Source: Bacteroidota bacterium (GTDB lineage: Bacteria; Bacteroidota; Bacteroidia; Bacteroidales; VadinHA17). From it: a DNA stretch of 22,139 bases. Shown in pieces: positions 15,745 through 22,139 of this stretch. How positions within the stretch are numbered: the stretch's first letter is position 1; each line of letters opens with the position of its first letter. The stretch spans positions 1-22,139 of the forward strand of contig DUOU01000152.1 in assembly GCA_012838685.1 (NCBI GenBank). Reading direction: 5' to 3'. The notes under the pieces are model-generated. The model saw nothing but the letters and a program-made list of their open reading frames with translations, made no database searches and was not told where the DNA came from. The position numbers and the translations under genes were made by a program.

Positions 15745-16803
15745 TTATCTGTTCCCGTACATCGACTCGTAATACTTTTCGTATTCTCCCGAAACTATGT
15801 TTTCCAGCCATTCTGTATTCGCGAGATACCAGTCGACCGTCTTCTCCAACCCTTTCCTGAAATCGGGTATAGGTTTCCATCCCGTGGTTACCTGCAATTT
15901 TGTCGAGTCTATGGCATATCTTTTATCATGTCCCGGACGGTCCGTAACAAAAGTTATCAGTTTTTCCGAGGTTCCGGGCTGTCTGCCAAGTTTCTCGTCC
16001 ATAACCCTGCAAAGCAACCTTATCAAATCGATGTTTTTCCATTCGTTGTTCCCGCCAATATTGTAGGTGCTTCCGGATTTTCCGCGATGAAAAATAATGT
16101 CGATGGCCTCGGCATGATCCTCAACATACAGCCAGTCGCGGACATTATCACCTTTCCCGTAAATAGGCACCGGTTTGTTGTTTTTAATATTATTGATCGC
16201 CAACGGTATCAGCTTCTCGGGAAACTGGTTAGGCCCGTAATTGTTGGAGCAGTTGGTAACAACCACCGGCAATCCGTAAGTATGCCAGTATGCCCTTACC
16301 AGATGGTCGCTGCTGGCTTTGGAGGCCGAATAGGGACTCCTGGGATCATACGGACTGGATTCGGTGAAAAGACCATCCTGTCCCAACGACCCGAAAACCT
16401 CATCGGTGGAGATGTGATAAAAGAGTTTCCCGTCGAAAGAGTCTTTCCAATGCGCCAAAGCTACGTTGAGAAGGTTGACGGTACCGATAATATTGGTGTA
16501 TATAAAGGTCTCCGGCGAAGTTATGGAGCGATCGACATGCGACTCCGCCGCCAGGTGTATCACCCCGTCGATCTTATACTTTTCAAAAAGTGCCGCTACC
16601 GCTGGTTTGTCCACTATATCGACCTTTTCAAAAAAATAGTTGCCCCTGGATTCGACATCTTTCAGGTTTTCCAGATTCCCGGCATAGGTGAGCTTATCGC
16701 AGTTGATAATATCATATTCCGGATATCCGTTAACAAATCTCCTCACCACATGCGAACCTATGAAGCCGGCCCCTCCTGTAATCAAAATTGTTCTTCTAAC
16801 CAT
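15745..16803 (-). CDS. rfbB: dTDP-glucose 4,6-dehydratase
   Basis: Converts dTDP-glucose to dTDP-4-keto-6-deoxyglucose, the branch point for rhamnose and other deoxysugars (also called rmlB). Extended SDR of 352 aa. Motifs: NAD-binding TGGAGFIGSH at the N-terminus; HLAAESHVDRSI; catalytic Asp134-Glu135 in STDEVFGSLG; Tyr158-x-x-x-Lys162 in YSASKASSDHLV; NNYGPNQFPEKLIPL; and the DRPGHDKRYAID block near the C-terminus, all diagnostic for RmlB over GalE. Last gene of the six-gene minus-strand nucleotide-sugar operon, 38 bases after galE. rmlA, rmlC and rmlD are not in this window, so the final dTDP-sugar cannot be told. Confidence 0.96.
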   Translation of the reverse strand: MVRRTILITGGAGFIGSHVVRRFVNGYPEYDIINCDKLTYAGNLENLKDVESRGNYFFEKVDIVDKPAVAALFEKYKIDGVIHLAAESHVDRSITSPETFIYTNIIGTVNLLNVALAHWKDSFDGKLFYHISTDEVFGSLGQDGLFTESSPYDPRSPYSASKASSDHLVRAYWHTYGLPVVVTNCSNNYGPNQFPEKLIPLAINNIKNNKPVPIYGKGDNVRDWLYVEDHAEAIDIIFHRGKSGSTYNIGGNNEWKNIDLIRLLCRVMDEKLGRQPGTSEKLITFVTDRPGHDKRYAIDSTKLQVTTGWKPIPDFRKGLEKTVDWYLANTEWLENIVSGEYEKYYESMYGNR

Positions 16804-16841
16804 CTTAAAAAATCTAATATATATTTATACGCTATTATCTA

Positions 16842-17873
16842 CTATTTCCCGCCTCTTAGGCTCTTCTCCCACTCCCATGCCGTTTTCATGGCATCATCGA
16901 CAGTACTTTCGGCCTTCCACCCCAACTCACTGTTGGCCAGGGAGGTATCTGCCCATATTTTCTCGATATCCCCGGATCGGCGTCCGATAATCCTGTATTT
17001 GAGCTTCACGCCGCTGACCCGTTGAAACGACTCTATCGCCTCAAATACCGAAACACCCTTGCCGGTACCAATATTGAAAACCTCAAAATTGGTTTTATTT
17101 TTGTTGTTAACAAGCCTGTGCAGCGCGGAAACATGAGCCTTGGCGAGGTCAACAACATGGATATAATCGCGGATGCACGATCCATCAGGTGTATCGTAAT
17201 CATCGCCGTACACCTTCAGTTCCTCCCTAATTCCGATAGCTGTCTGCGTGATAAACGGAACCAGGTTCTCGGGTATGCCCCTCGGAAGTTCGCCTATCAA
17301 CGCCGATGGATGGGCGCCTATCGGGTTAAAATATCTTAGCGATACAACTTTCAGTTCTTTTACCGCCTCCACGGTATCGGCCAAAATATCCTCGCATATT
17401 TTTTTTGTCCTGCCATATGGCGACATCGCCGGCTTCAGTGGAGAGACCTCGGATACCGGCAACTTGTCGGGCTGGCCATAAACCGTGCACGACGAGGAAA
17501 AGACAAGTGATTTGATACCGTGTTTTCGTGTCTCCTCCAGCAGGTTCAGAAGGGAAACCAGATTGTTATAATAATAATCGAGCGGTTTTCTTGCCGATTC
17601 GCCAACAGACTTGAAAGCGGCGAAATGGATCACGGCATCTATGGAAGATCCCTGCATGGCGAAAAATTTTCCCATAGCCGCTTTATCGCGCATATCAATG
17701 ATCTCAAGTTGTGGAACCACACCGGTAATATCCCCAATTCGTTGAGCGACTATGGCTTCTGAATTATGCAGGTTGTCTATCAATATTGTCTCGTAACCGT
17801 TTTCTATCAACTCGACAACCGTATGCGAACCTATAAAACCTGTTCCCCCGGTAACCAAAACCTTTTTCTTCAT
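16842..17873 (-). CDS. galE: UDP-glucose 4-epimerase GalE
   Basis: Interconverts UDP-glucose and UDP-galactose, and in many bacteria UDP-GlcNAc and UDP-GalNAc, through a 4-keto intermediate with bound NAD. 343 aa from the ATG at 17873 (MKKKVLVTGGTGFIGSH); an ATG at 17894 would add seven residues without family support. Motifs: TGGTGFIGSH, VIHFAAFKSVGES, FSSSCTVYG and Tyr153-x-x-x-Lys157 in YGRTK. Also present are RYFNPIGAHPS, GSCIRDYIHVVDLA and FNIGTGKGVSV. A 58-base gap separates it from the 6-dehydrogenase gene upstream. In this operon it may supply Gal/GalNAc precursors for the same surface glycan. Confidence 0.95.
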   Translation of the reverse strand: MKKKVLVTGGTGFIGSHTVVELIENGYETILIDNLHNSEAIVAQRIGDITGVVPQLEIIDMRDKAAMGKFFAMQGSSIDAVIHFAAFKSVGESARKPLDYYYNNLVSLLNLLEETRKHGIKSLVFSSSCTVYGQPDKLPVSEVSPLKPAMSPYGRTKKICEDILADTVEAVKELKVVSLRYFNPIGAHPSALIGELPRGIPENLVPFITQTAIGIREELKVYGDDYDTPDGSCIRDYIHVVDLAKAHVSALHRLVNNKNKTNFEVFNIGTGKGVSVFEAIESFQRVSGVKLKYRIIGRRSGDIEKIWADTSLANSELGWKAESTVDDAMKTAWEWEKSLRGGK

Positions 17874-17931
17874 TTTACCGATATTTCGGAGCAATGTCTA
17901 TAACTTGCCAAACCGACAAATACAACCTGAA

Positions 17932-19221
17932 TTACAGGCTCCAATATACGAAATTCTTTATTTTGTTCCTTAAAACTCCTTTTACGTCGACAACTATGCC
18001 TTTTTTGGAAAGTCTTTCGGAAAACCATTTCTCGTCCAGTTCCTTGTACTGTTTATGACTAACGGCCAGAATAATAGCATCATATCTGCCCTTAGTCCCG
18101 GGTAAAAGCTTGATACCGTATTCGCGATCCACCTCCCCGGCACTGGCCCTGGGATCGATAACGTCCACATCCACGTCGAACTCCTTGAGTTCCTTGATGA
18201 TATCCACAACCTTGGAATTGCGGATATCAGAAACATCTTCCTTAAATGTGATTCCCATAACCAGTACCCTGGCGCCCTTGTTGTCCATTCCCTGAGCAAT
18301 AATCTTTTTGACTGTCTGTTTCCCTATATAACGCCCCATACTGTCGTTTATAGCCCTTCCGGAGTCGATCATCTGCGGATGATATCCCAAGGCCTTGGCT
18401 TTATAAGATAGGTAATAAGGGTCTACGCCAATACAATGTCCGCCTACCAAACCGGGAGAGAATTTAAGAAAATTCCATTTGGTCGCCGCAGCTTCAATTA
18501 CCTCAAAAGTATTGATATTCATTCTATTAAAAATAATAGAAAGTTCATTCATAAAGGCTATATTAATGTCTCTCTGAGTGTTTTCAATTATTTTGGCCGC
18601 CTCCGCCACCTTAATGGAACTCGCTCTGAATACCCCGGCCGCGATTATCATCTCATATACCTTGGCTATATTCTCGGCCGCCTCGGGATCACAACCACTG
18701 GTAACCTTGACAATTGTGGTCAGTGTATGCTGCTTGTCACCCGGATTGATCCTCTCCGGGGAGAAGCCGACCTTAAAATCCTCTCCGCACTTCAGTCCCG
18801 AAATTTTCTCGAGGATAGGAATACAATCTTCTTCGGTACAACCGGGATAAACGGTCGATTCGTAAACCACATAATCTCCCCGTTTCAGTATAGTGCCAAC
18901 GGTTTCAGAAGCCTTGAGAACGGACGTGAGATCGGGTAAGTTATAACTGTTGATGGGTGTTGGTACGGCTATAATATGGAAAGATGCGGAACGCAGAGCC
19001 TCAGGATCGCTGGTAAACTCTATGTCGGCTCCCTCAAACTCTTTGGATTCAATTTCGTTGCTTGGGTCTACCCCCTTCTTCATCAATTCAATCCTTTCCT
19101 GTTTTGTGTCGAACCCTACAACCCCGATTTTTTTCGCGAATTCCAGGGCAATTGGAAGCCCCACATAACCCAAACCAATAAGTGATAATTTTGTCTCTTT
19201 GTTTACCAATCTGTTGTACAT
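17932..19221 (-). CDS. tviB: TviB/WbpA-type UDP-N-acetyl-hexosamine 6-dehydrogenase
   Basis: NAD-dependent four-electron oxidation of a UDP-HexNAc to the uronic acid. 429 aa. N-terminal Rossmann motif GLGYVGLPIALEFAK; conserved VPTPIN and YESTVYPGCTEEDC; PERINPGDKQHTL; ENTQRDINIAFMNEL; catalytic Cys263 in GGHCIGVDPYY; FKEDVSDIRNSKV in the C-terminal UDP-binding domain. These blocks match TviB (Vi antigen) and WbpA/WbpO, and not the UDP-glucose dehydrogenase branch. With wbpB-, wbpD- and wbpE-like genes directly upstream, UDP-GlcNAc is the most likely substrate (WbpA step); UDP-GalNAc cannot be excluded. It starts 4 bases after the upstream stop, so translation is probably coupled. Confidence 0.92.
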   Translation of the reverse strand: MYNRLVNKETKLSLIGLGYVGLPIALEFAKKIGVVGFDTKQERIELMKKGVDPSNEIESKEFEGADIEFTSDPEALRSASFHIIAVPTPINSYNLPDLTSVLKASETVGTILKRGDYVVYESTVYPGCTEEDCIPILEKISGLKCGEDFKVGFSPERINPGDKQHTLTTIVKVTSGCDPEAAENIAKVYEMIIAAGVFRASSIKVAEAAKIIENTQRDINIAFMNELSIIFNRMNINTFEVIEAAATKWNFLKFSPGLVGGHCIGVDPYYLSYKAKALGYHPQMIDSGRAINDSMGRYIGKQTVKKIIAQGMDNKGARVLVMGITFKEDVSDIRNSKVVDIIKELKEFDVDVDVIDPRASAGEVDREYGIKLLPGTKGRYDAIILAVSHKQYKELDEKWFSERLSKKGIVVDVKGVLRNKIKNFVYWSL

Positions 19222-19225
19222 CGTT

Positions 19226-20185
19226 CTATTTTATTGCTTTCAAAAATGGATGATAATCGCCTCTCAACTCCTTGGTTGTCGCGTTTCTGATATCGTAAGC
19301 TATCTGTACCGACTCCCGGGCATCTTCGAGCCCGAATCCCCCCTGCCCGTACAGAATATCCTGGTAGGACTTGGTGTGAAGATCGGTGAAGCCATCACTG
19401 AACTCAATTTCCTGGCCATCGACCTGAACCGACCTGAAGGTACGCTGTCCCTTTTCTTTGACAATGGATGGGAGATCGTTATAATCCAAACTCAAGAACC
19501 ACCTTACCCTGGCGTTTTCCAGTTCCAGGAGACCAGAAACCTTCTCTTTTTCCTGTAAATGAACGGTGACCTTTTTAGCAGGACCGAAAATCCAGCTCAA
19601 CATATCAAAAAAGTGTATGCCTATGTTTGTAGCCACGCCGCCCGACTTCTGTATATCTCCCTTCCAGGAGAAGTAGTACCAGTTACCGCGACTGGTAATA
19701 TATGTAAGATCCACATCGTATATCTTATCTTTGGGCCCGTTGGCTATTTTTTCCCTCAACTTAATTATTTCGGGATGCAACCGGGTTTGCAGTATCGTTT
19801 TTATCTTTCCGCCTGTTTCGTTTTCAATCTCCTTAAGCGCATCTATATTCCACGGATTCAATACGATCGGTTTTTCACAAATAGCGTCGGCCTGATGTCG
19901 TAATGCGAATCTTATATGTGAATCGTGCAGATAATTAGGCGAACAGATACTTACATAATCTATTTTGGTGCCTGACCGTTTAAGCTTATCAAAATGGCGG
20001 TCGAATCGTTCAAACTCCACAAAAAAGTCGCTTGCCGGAAAATAACTGTCTATTACCCCGACGGAATCGAAAGGATCCAGGCTGGCCAACAGATTGTTTC
20101 CCGTCTCTTTTATGGCTCTCAAATGTCGCACCGCCACGAAACCGGCAACGCCTATCAATCCAAAATTTTTTGGTTTCTTCTCCAT
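19226..20185 (-). CDS. wbpB: WbpB-type UDP-GlcNAcA 3-dehydrogenase
   Basis: Gfo/Idh/MocA oxidoreductase of 319 aa, near the length of Pseudomonas WbpB. It is predicted to oxidise C3 of UDP-N-acetylglucosaminuronic acid to the 3-keto sugar; in Pseudomonas and Bordetella the NADH is recycled using 2-oxoglutarate. Family-specific N-terminus: FGLIGVAGFVAVRHLRAIK, with the unusual VAG in place of GxG, then LDPFDSVGVIDSYFP. Further marks are VSICSPNYLHDSHI, the ICEKPIV motif with Lys105, and SGGVATNIGIHFFDML. The pattern is much closer to WbpB/WlbA than to the Tat-tagged oxidoreductase at 5779-7326. Gaps of 10 bases upstream and 4 downstream place it within the operon. Confidence 0.92.
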   Translation of the reverse strand: MEKKPKNFGLIGVAGFVAVRHLRAIKETGNNLLASLDPFDSVGVIDSYFPASDFFVEFERFDRHFDKLKRSGTKIDYVSICSPNYLHDSHIRFALRHQADAICEKPIVLNPWNIDALKEIENETGGKIKTILQTRLHPEIIKLREKIANGPKDKIYDVDLTYITSRGNWYYFSWKGDIQKSGGVATNIGIHFFDMLSWIFGPAKKVTVHLQEKEKVSGLLELENARVRWFLSLDYNDLPSIVKEKGQRTFRSVQVDGQEIEFSDGFTDLHTKSYQDILYGQGGFGLEDARESVQIAYDIRNATTKELRGDYHPFLKAIK

Positions 20186-20195
20186 AACGGCAACT

Positions 20196-20771
20196 TCAAT
20201 ACTTGTTCACAAAACCATTTCTAAGACGATATCTCTCGCGGCTTTCCGGACAGAAGGCTATTCCCTCCTCATTGAATCTCAACCTATGTCCATATTCGCT
20301 CATCCACCCCACATGTCGGGCAGGATTGCCTACAACCAGGGAATAAGGTTTAACATCTTTAGTGACAACGGAACCGGCGCCCACAAAGGCGTAAGGACCG
20401 ATTATATTGCCGCAAACTATCGTCGCGTTCGCTCCTATTGTCGCCCCCTTTCCCACAATTGTCGCCATATACCTGTTCCTCCTGTTAACAGCGCTCCGGG
20501 GATTGATTACATTGGTAAAAACCGCCGAAGGTCCCAGAAAAACATCGTCGCCGCAAATTACTCCCGTATATATGGATACGTTGTTCTGTACTTTGACATT
20601 GTCTCCCAAAACAACCTCCGGGGAGATAACCACATTCTGGCCGATATTGCAATTCTTGCCCACAATACTATCGGGCATTATATGGCTGAAATGCCATATT
20701 TTGGTACCTTGACCTATTTTGGACCCTTCATCGATTATAGCTGTCTCGTGCGCAAAAAAATCTTTTTCCAT
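20196..20771 (-). CDS. wbpD: WbpD-type UDP-3-amino-sugar N-acetyltransferase
   Basis: Left-handed beta-helix acetyltransferase of 191 aa. Predicted to move acetyl from acetyl-CoA to the 3-amino group of UDP-2-acetamido-3-amino-2,3-dideoxyglucuronate. Hexapeptide repeats run from about residue 10 to 165. Diagnostic blocks shared with WbpD/WlbB are KIWHFSHIMPDSIVG, QNNVSIYTGV, GPSAVFTNVINPRS, GKGATIGANATIVCG, and the C-terminal VGNPARHVGWMSEYG. The sequence is clearly distinct from the lpxA and lpxD beta-helices in the same window. It is the second gene of the operon, 6 bases after the wbpE-like gene. Confidence 0.92.
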   Translation of the reverse strand: MEKDFFAHETAIIDEGSKIGQGTKIWHFSHIMPDSIVGKNCNIGQNVVISPEVVLGDNVKVQNNVSIYTGVICGDDVFLGPSAVFTNVINPRSAVNRRNRYMATIVGKGATIGANATIVCGNIIGPYAFVGAGSVVTKDVKPYSLVVGNPARHVGWMSEYGHRLRFNEEGIAFCPESRERYRLRNGFVNKY

Positions 20772-20777
20772 AATTTT

Positions 20778-21911
20778 TTACAAAAAATATTTTAACAAAG
20801 TTGCCGCGATATACTCTAACTGCTCTTCATCCATCTCCGGATGTATGGGCAGGGAAAGCACCTCCTTACAAAGTGCCGAAGATACGGGAAAATCGGTTTC
20901 ATGATACCCCAAATAGCTATAAGCTTTTTGCGAATGCATCGTAACGGGGTAGTAAACCATTGACGGAATGGCCGCATCCTTAAGATATTTTTGGAGAGAA
21001 TCCCGTTTCCCATCCTTCACCCTGATGGTGTACTGATGAAAAGTATGGGTGGAATATTTTTCTCTCTCAGGAATAATTGCCCCCTTAATTTCCCGAAAAG
21101 CGTTGTCGTAAAAGTCCGCGACCTCTTTCCTGGCTCTATTATGTTCCTCAAGATATTTCAGCTTCACGGAGAGTATGGCGGCCTGGAGCGTGTCCAACCG
21201 CGAGTTGACCCCAACCTTGTCGTTATAATATTTTACCGTTGAACCGTGGTTGGCGATAGATCGCATCTCTTTTGCCAGTGATTCGTCATTTGTGAGCATA
21301 ACTCCACCATCACCGCAACAGGAGAGATTTTTCGACGGAAAGAAAGATGTCGTTCCGATATGGCCGATTGTACCCGCCTTTTTGACCGATCCGTTGGCGA
21401 ACAGATAGTCGGTTCCCATAGCTTGGGCGGCATCTTCTATGATAAACAAATTGTATTCTTCGGCTATCTCCAGCAGATCCTCCATAGGGGCGCACTGGCC
21501 GAACAGATGGACAGGAATTATCGCCTTTGTCCTTGGAGTAACGGCCTTGCGAACCGCATCAACGGAAATATTATAATTAAGTGGGTCCACGTCCACAAAA
21601 ACCGGCTTCAATCCCAGAAGGGCAACAACTTCAGCGGTGGCAATAAAAGTGAAGTTCGTGGTAATCACCTCATCGCCCTCCTTCAATCCCAGTGCCATCA
21701 AAGCTATCTGTAAGGCATCTGTTCCGTTACCACACGAAACAACGTGATTAACTCCCAGATATTCTTTCAGTTCACCTTCGAACTTTGCCACTTGGGGACC
21801 TTTGATAAACTTTGTGGAAAGTAAAACCTCTTTTATCGCGTTGTCAATCTCACCGCCCATTTTTTCGTATTGAGCTTTCAGATCAACCATCTCAATAGAT
21901 CTCATATTCAT
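20778..21911 (-). CDS. wbpE: WbpE-type PLP aminotransferase (DegT/DnrJ/EryC1)
   Basis: Sugar 3-aminotransferase of 377 aa. Predicted to aminate the 3-keto-UDP-GlcNAcA made by the WbpB-like enzyme, using glutamate. Features: MVDLKAQYEK start of the family; SCGNGTDALQIALMALG; PVFVDVDPLNYNI; IIEDAAQAMG; the PLP lysine Lys194 in SFFPSKNLSCCGDGG; and GVNSRLDTLQAAIL. C-terminal SLPIHPEMDEEQLEYI is typical. In P. gingivalis the homologous aminotransferase PorR is needed for A-LPS and for anchoring secreted gingipains (established for that species). First gene of the operon. Met1 (21911) and Met3 (21905) are both possible starts; the promoter is just upstream. Confidence 0.92.
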   Translation of the reverse strand: MNMRSIEMVDLKAQYEKMGGEIDNAIKEVLLSTKFIKGPQVAKFEGELKEYLGVNHVVSCGNGTDALQIALMALGLKEGDEVITTNFTFIATAEVVALLGLKPVFVDVDPLNYNISVDAVRKAVTPRTKAIIPVHLFGQCAPMEDLLEIAEEYNLFIIEDAAQAMGTDYLFANGSVKKAGTIGHIGTTSFFPSKNLSCCGDGGVMLTNDESLAKEMRSIANHGSTVKYYNDKVGVNSRLDTLQAAILSVKLKYLEEHNRARKEVADFYDNAFREIKGAIIPEREKYSTHTFHQYTIRVKDGKRDSLQKYLKDAAIPSMVYYPVTMHSQKAYSYLGYHETDFPVSSALCKEVLSLPIHPEMDEEQLEYIAATLLKYFL

Positions 21912-21929
21912 TTGGGTTAAAAGTAACGA

Positions 21930-21961
21930 CGAAGATATATATAAGGGTTTATAGTAACAAA
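21930..21961 (-). promoter_or_regulatory. Promoter of the wbp-galE-rfbB operon
   Basis: On the minus strand: TTTG (21961-21958), a 20-base spacer and TATCTTCG (21937-21930), one mismatch from TAnnTTTG. Transcription would start near 21923, about 12 bases before the first ATG, giving a very short leader. Confidence 0.55.
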
Positions 21962-22085
21962 TTTCATGGATCGGCCACTATAAAAATGGCATTAGAAATG
22001 CTTAATGTTTTTATCACCTGTCCAATGATATTCAAAATTTCCCAACCCGGTCGAACCCGCTCACAAAAATAAAACCTATTAATTA

Positions 22086-22115
22086 TTGTTCCCCGCAAAA
22101 AAATTATTATCTTTG
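22086..22115 (+). promoter_or_regulatory. Consensus Bacteroidetes promoter for a tRNA gene
   Basis: TTG at 22086-22088, a 19-base spacer and perfect TATCTTTG at 22108-22115. The spacing is ideal and the tRNA begins 10 bases downstream. Best promoter in the window. Confidence 0.8.
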
Positions 22116-22124
22116 TCGCCTCAT

Positions 22125-22139
22125 TGCGGGGTGGAGCAG
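22125..22139 (+). tRNA. Initiator tRNA-fMet, 5' end only
   Basis: The last 15 bases, TGCGGGGTGGAGCAG, match positions 2-15 of bacterial initiator tRNA exactly. They include the acceptor 5' strand GCGGGG, U8, and the D-stem GGAGC with A11 and A14. Position 1 is T; in initiator tRNAs pair 1:72 is normally mismatched, which fits. The rest of the gene lies beyond the window. Confidence 0.88.

Noticed and set aside
15694..17025. A 443-codon open frame on the plus strand opposite rfbB and galE
   Set aside because: It runs antisense through two well-conserved genes, has no recognisable motifs, and its translation has the shadow-frame look of reversed coding sequence.
21989..22001. Small hairpin GCATT-AGA-AATGC followed by TTAATGTTTTT, a candidate terminator
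   Set aside because: The 5-bp AT-rich stem is too weak, and no gene on the plus strand ends upstream of it within the window.
22045..22058. CCCGGTCGAACCCG resembling a tRNA T-arm upstream of the fMet gene
   Set aside because: It lacks the GGTTCGAnnCC core by one T, has no matching D-arm or anticodon stem upstream, and is not followed by a normal acceptor strand.

Overview
This 22 kb window looks like chromosomal DNA from a member of the order Bacteroidales. The evidence is a single-chain LpxC-FabZ fusion, the gene order HD phosphohydrolase - lpxD - lpxC/fabZ - lpxA, a DUF2027-type Smr protein, and promoters of the Bacteroidetes form (TTTG/TTG, about 19-22 bases, TAnnTTTG) instead of sigma70 -35/-10 boxes. 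A class II, B12-dependent ribonucleotide reductase and 2-amino-3-ketobutyrate CoA ligase fit an anaerobic, amino-acid-using lifestyle. Genus cannot be fixed from sequence alone. No gap between genes exceeds 300 bases.

Region 1 (about 60-5670, + strand): a tight lipid A operon: HD-domain phosphohydrolase, lpxD, lpxC-fabZ, lpxA, then thiL (thiamine monophosphate kinase), whose ATG directly follows the lpxA stop codon. It covers the first committed lipid A steps (LpxA, LpxC, LpxD) plus the FabZ dehydratase, which competes for the same hydroxyacyl-ACP.

Region 2 (5700-9200): a Gfo/Idh/MocA oxidoreductase with a Tat-like leader and a collagen-like Gly-Gly-Pro repeat inserted in its C-terminal half. 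It converges, across a strong hairpin terminator, on a secreted DUF4140/DUF4139 (MuiA-like) protein on the minus strand.

Region 3 (9200-15740): class II ribonucleotide reductase nrdJ (+) and kbl (-) share a convergent 11-bp terminator hairpin. Upstream of kbl lies a short DUF2027-Smr protein (-). Divergent from it is the pair tatD-like hydrolase and tcdA (+).

Region 4 (15745-21961, - strand): a six-gene nucleotide-sugar operon with its own promoter: wbpE-like aminotransferase, wbpD-like acetyltransferase, wbpB-like dehydrogenase, tviB/wbpA-like 6-dehydrogenase, galE and rmlB. The first four match, step for step, the Wbp pathway from UDP-GlcNAc to UDP-2,3-diacetamido-2,3-dideoxy-glucuronic acid. 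Related sugars occur in O-antigens and, in Porphyromonas gingivalis, in the linker that joins type IX secreted proteins to A-LPS. The window contains no glycosyltransferase, flippase, polymerase or WbpI-type 2-epimerase.

Region 5 (22086-22139): a promoter with the ideal Bacteroidetes layout, followed by the first 15 bases of an initiator tRNA (fMet) cut off by the window end.

There are no mobile elements, CRISPR arrays or phage genes. Most of the window is core housekeeping sequence. The parts worth a second look are the compact Wbp operon, the in-frame GGP minisatellite in the oxidoreductase, the unusually short Smr protein, and two mutually exclusive hairpins in the nrdJ leader.
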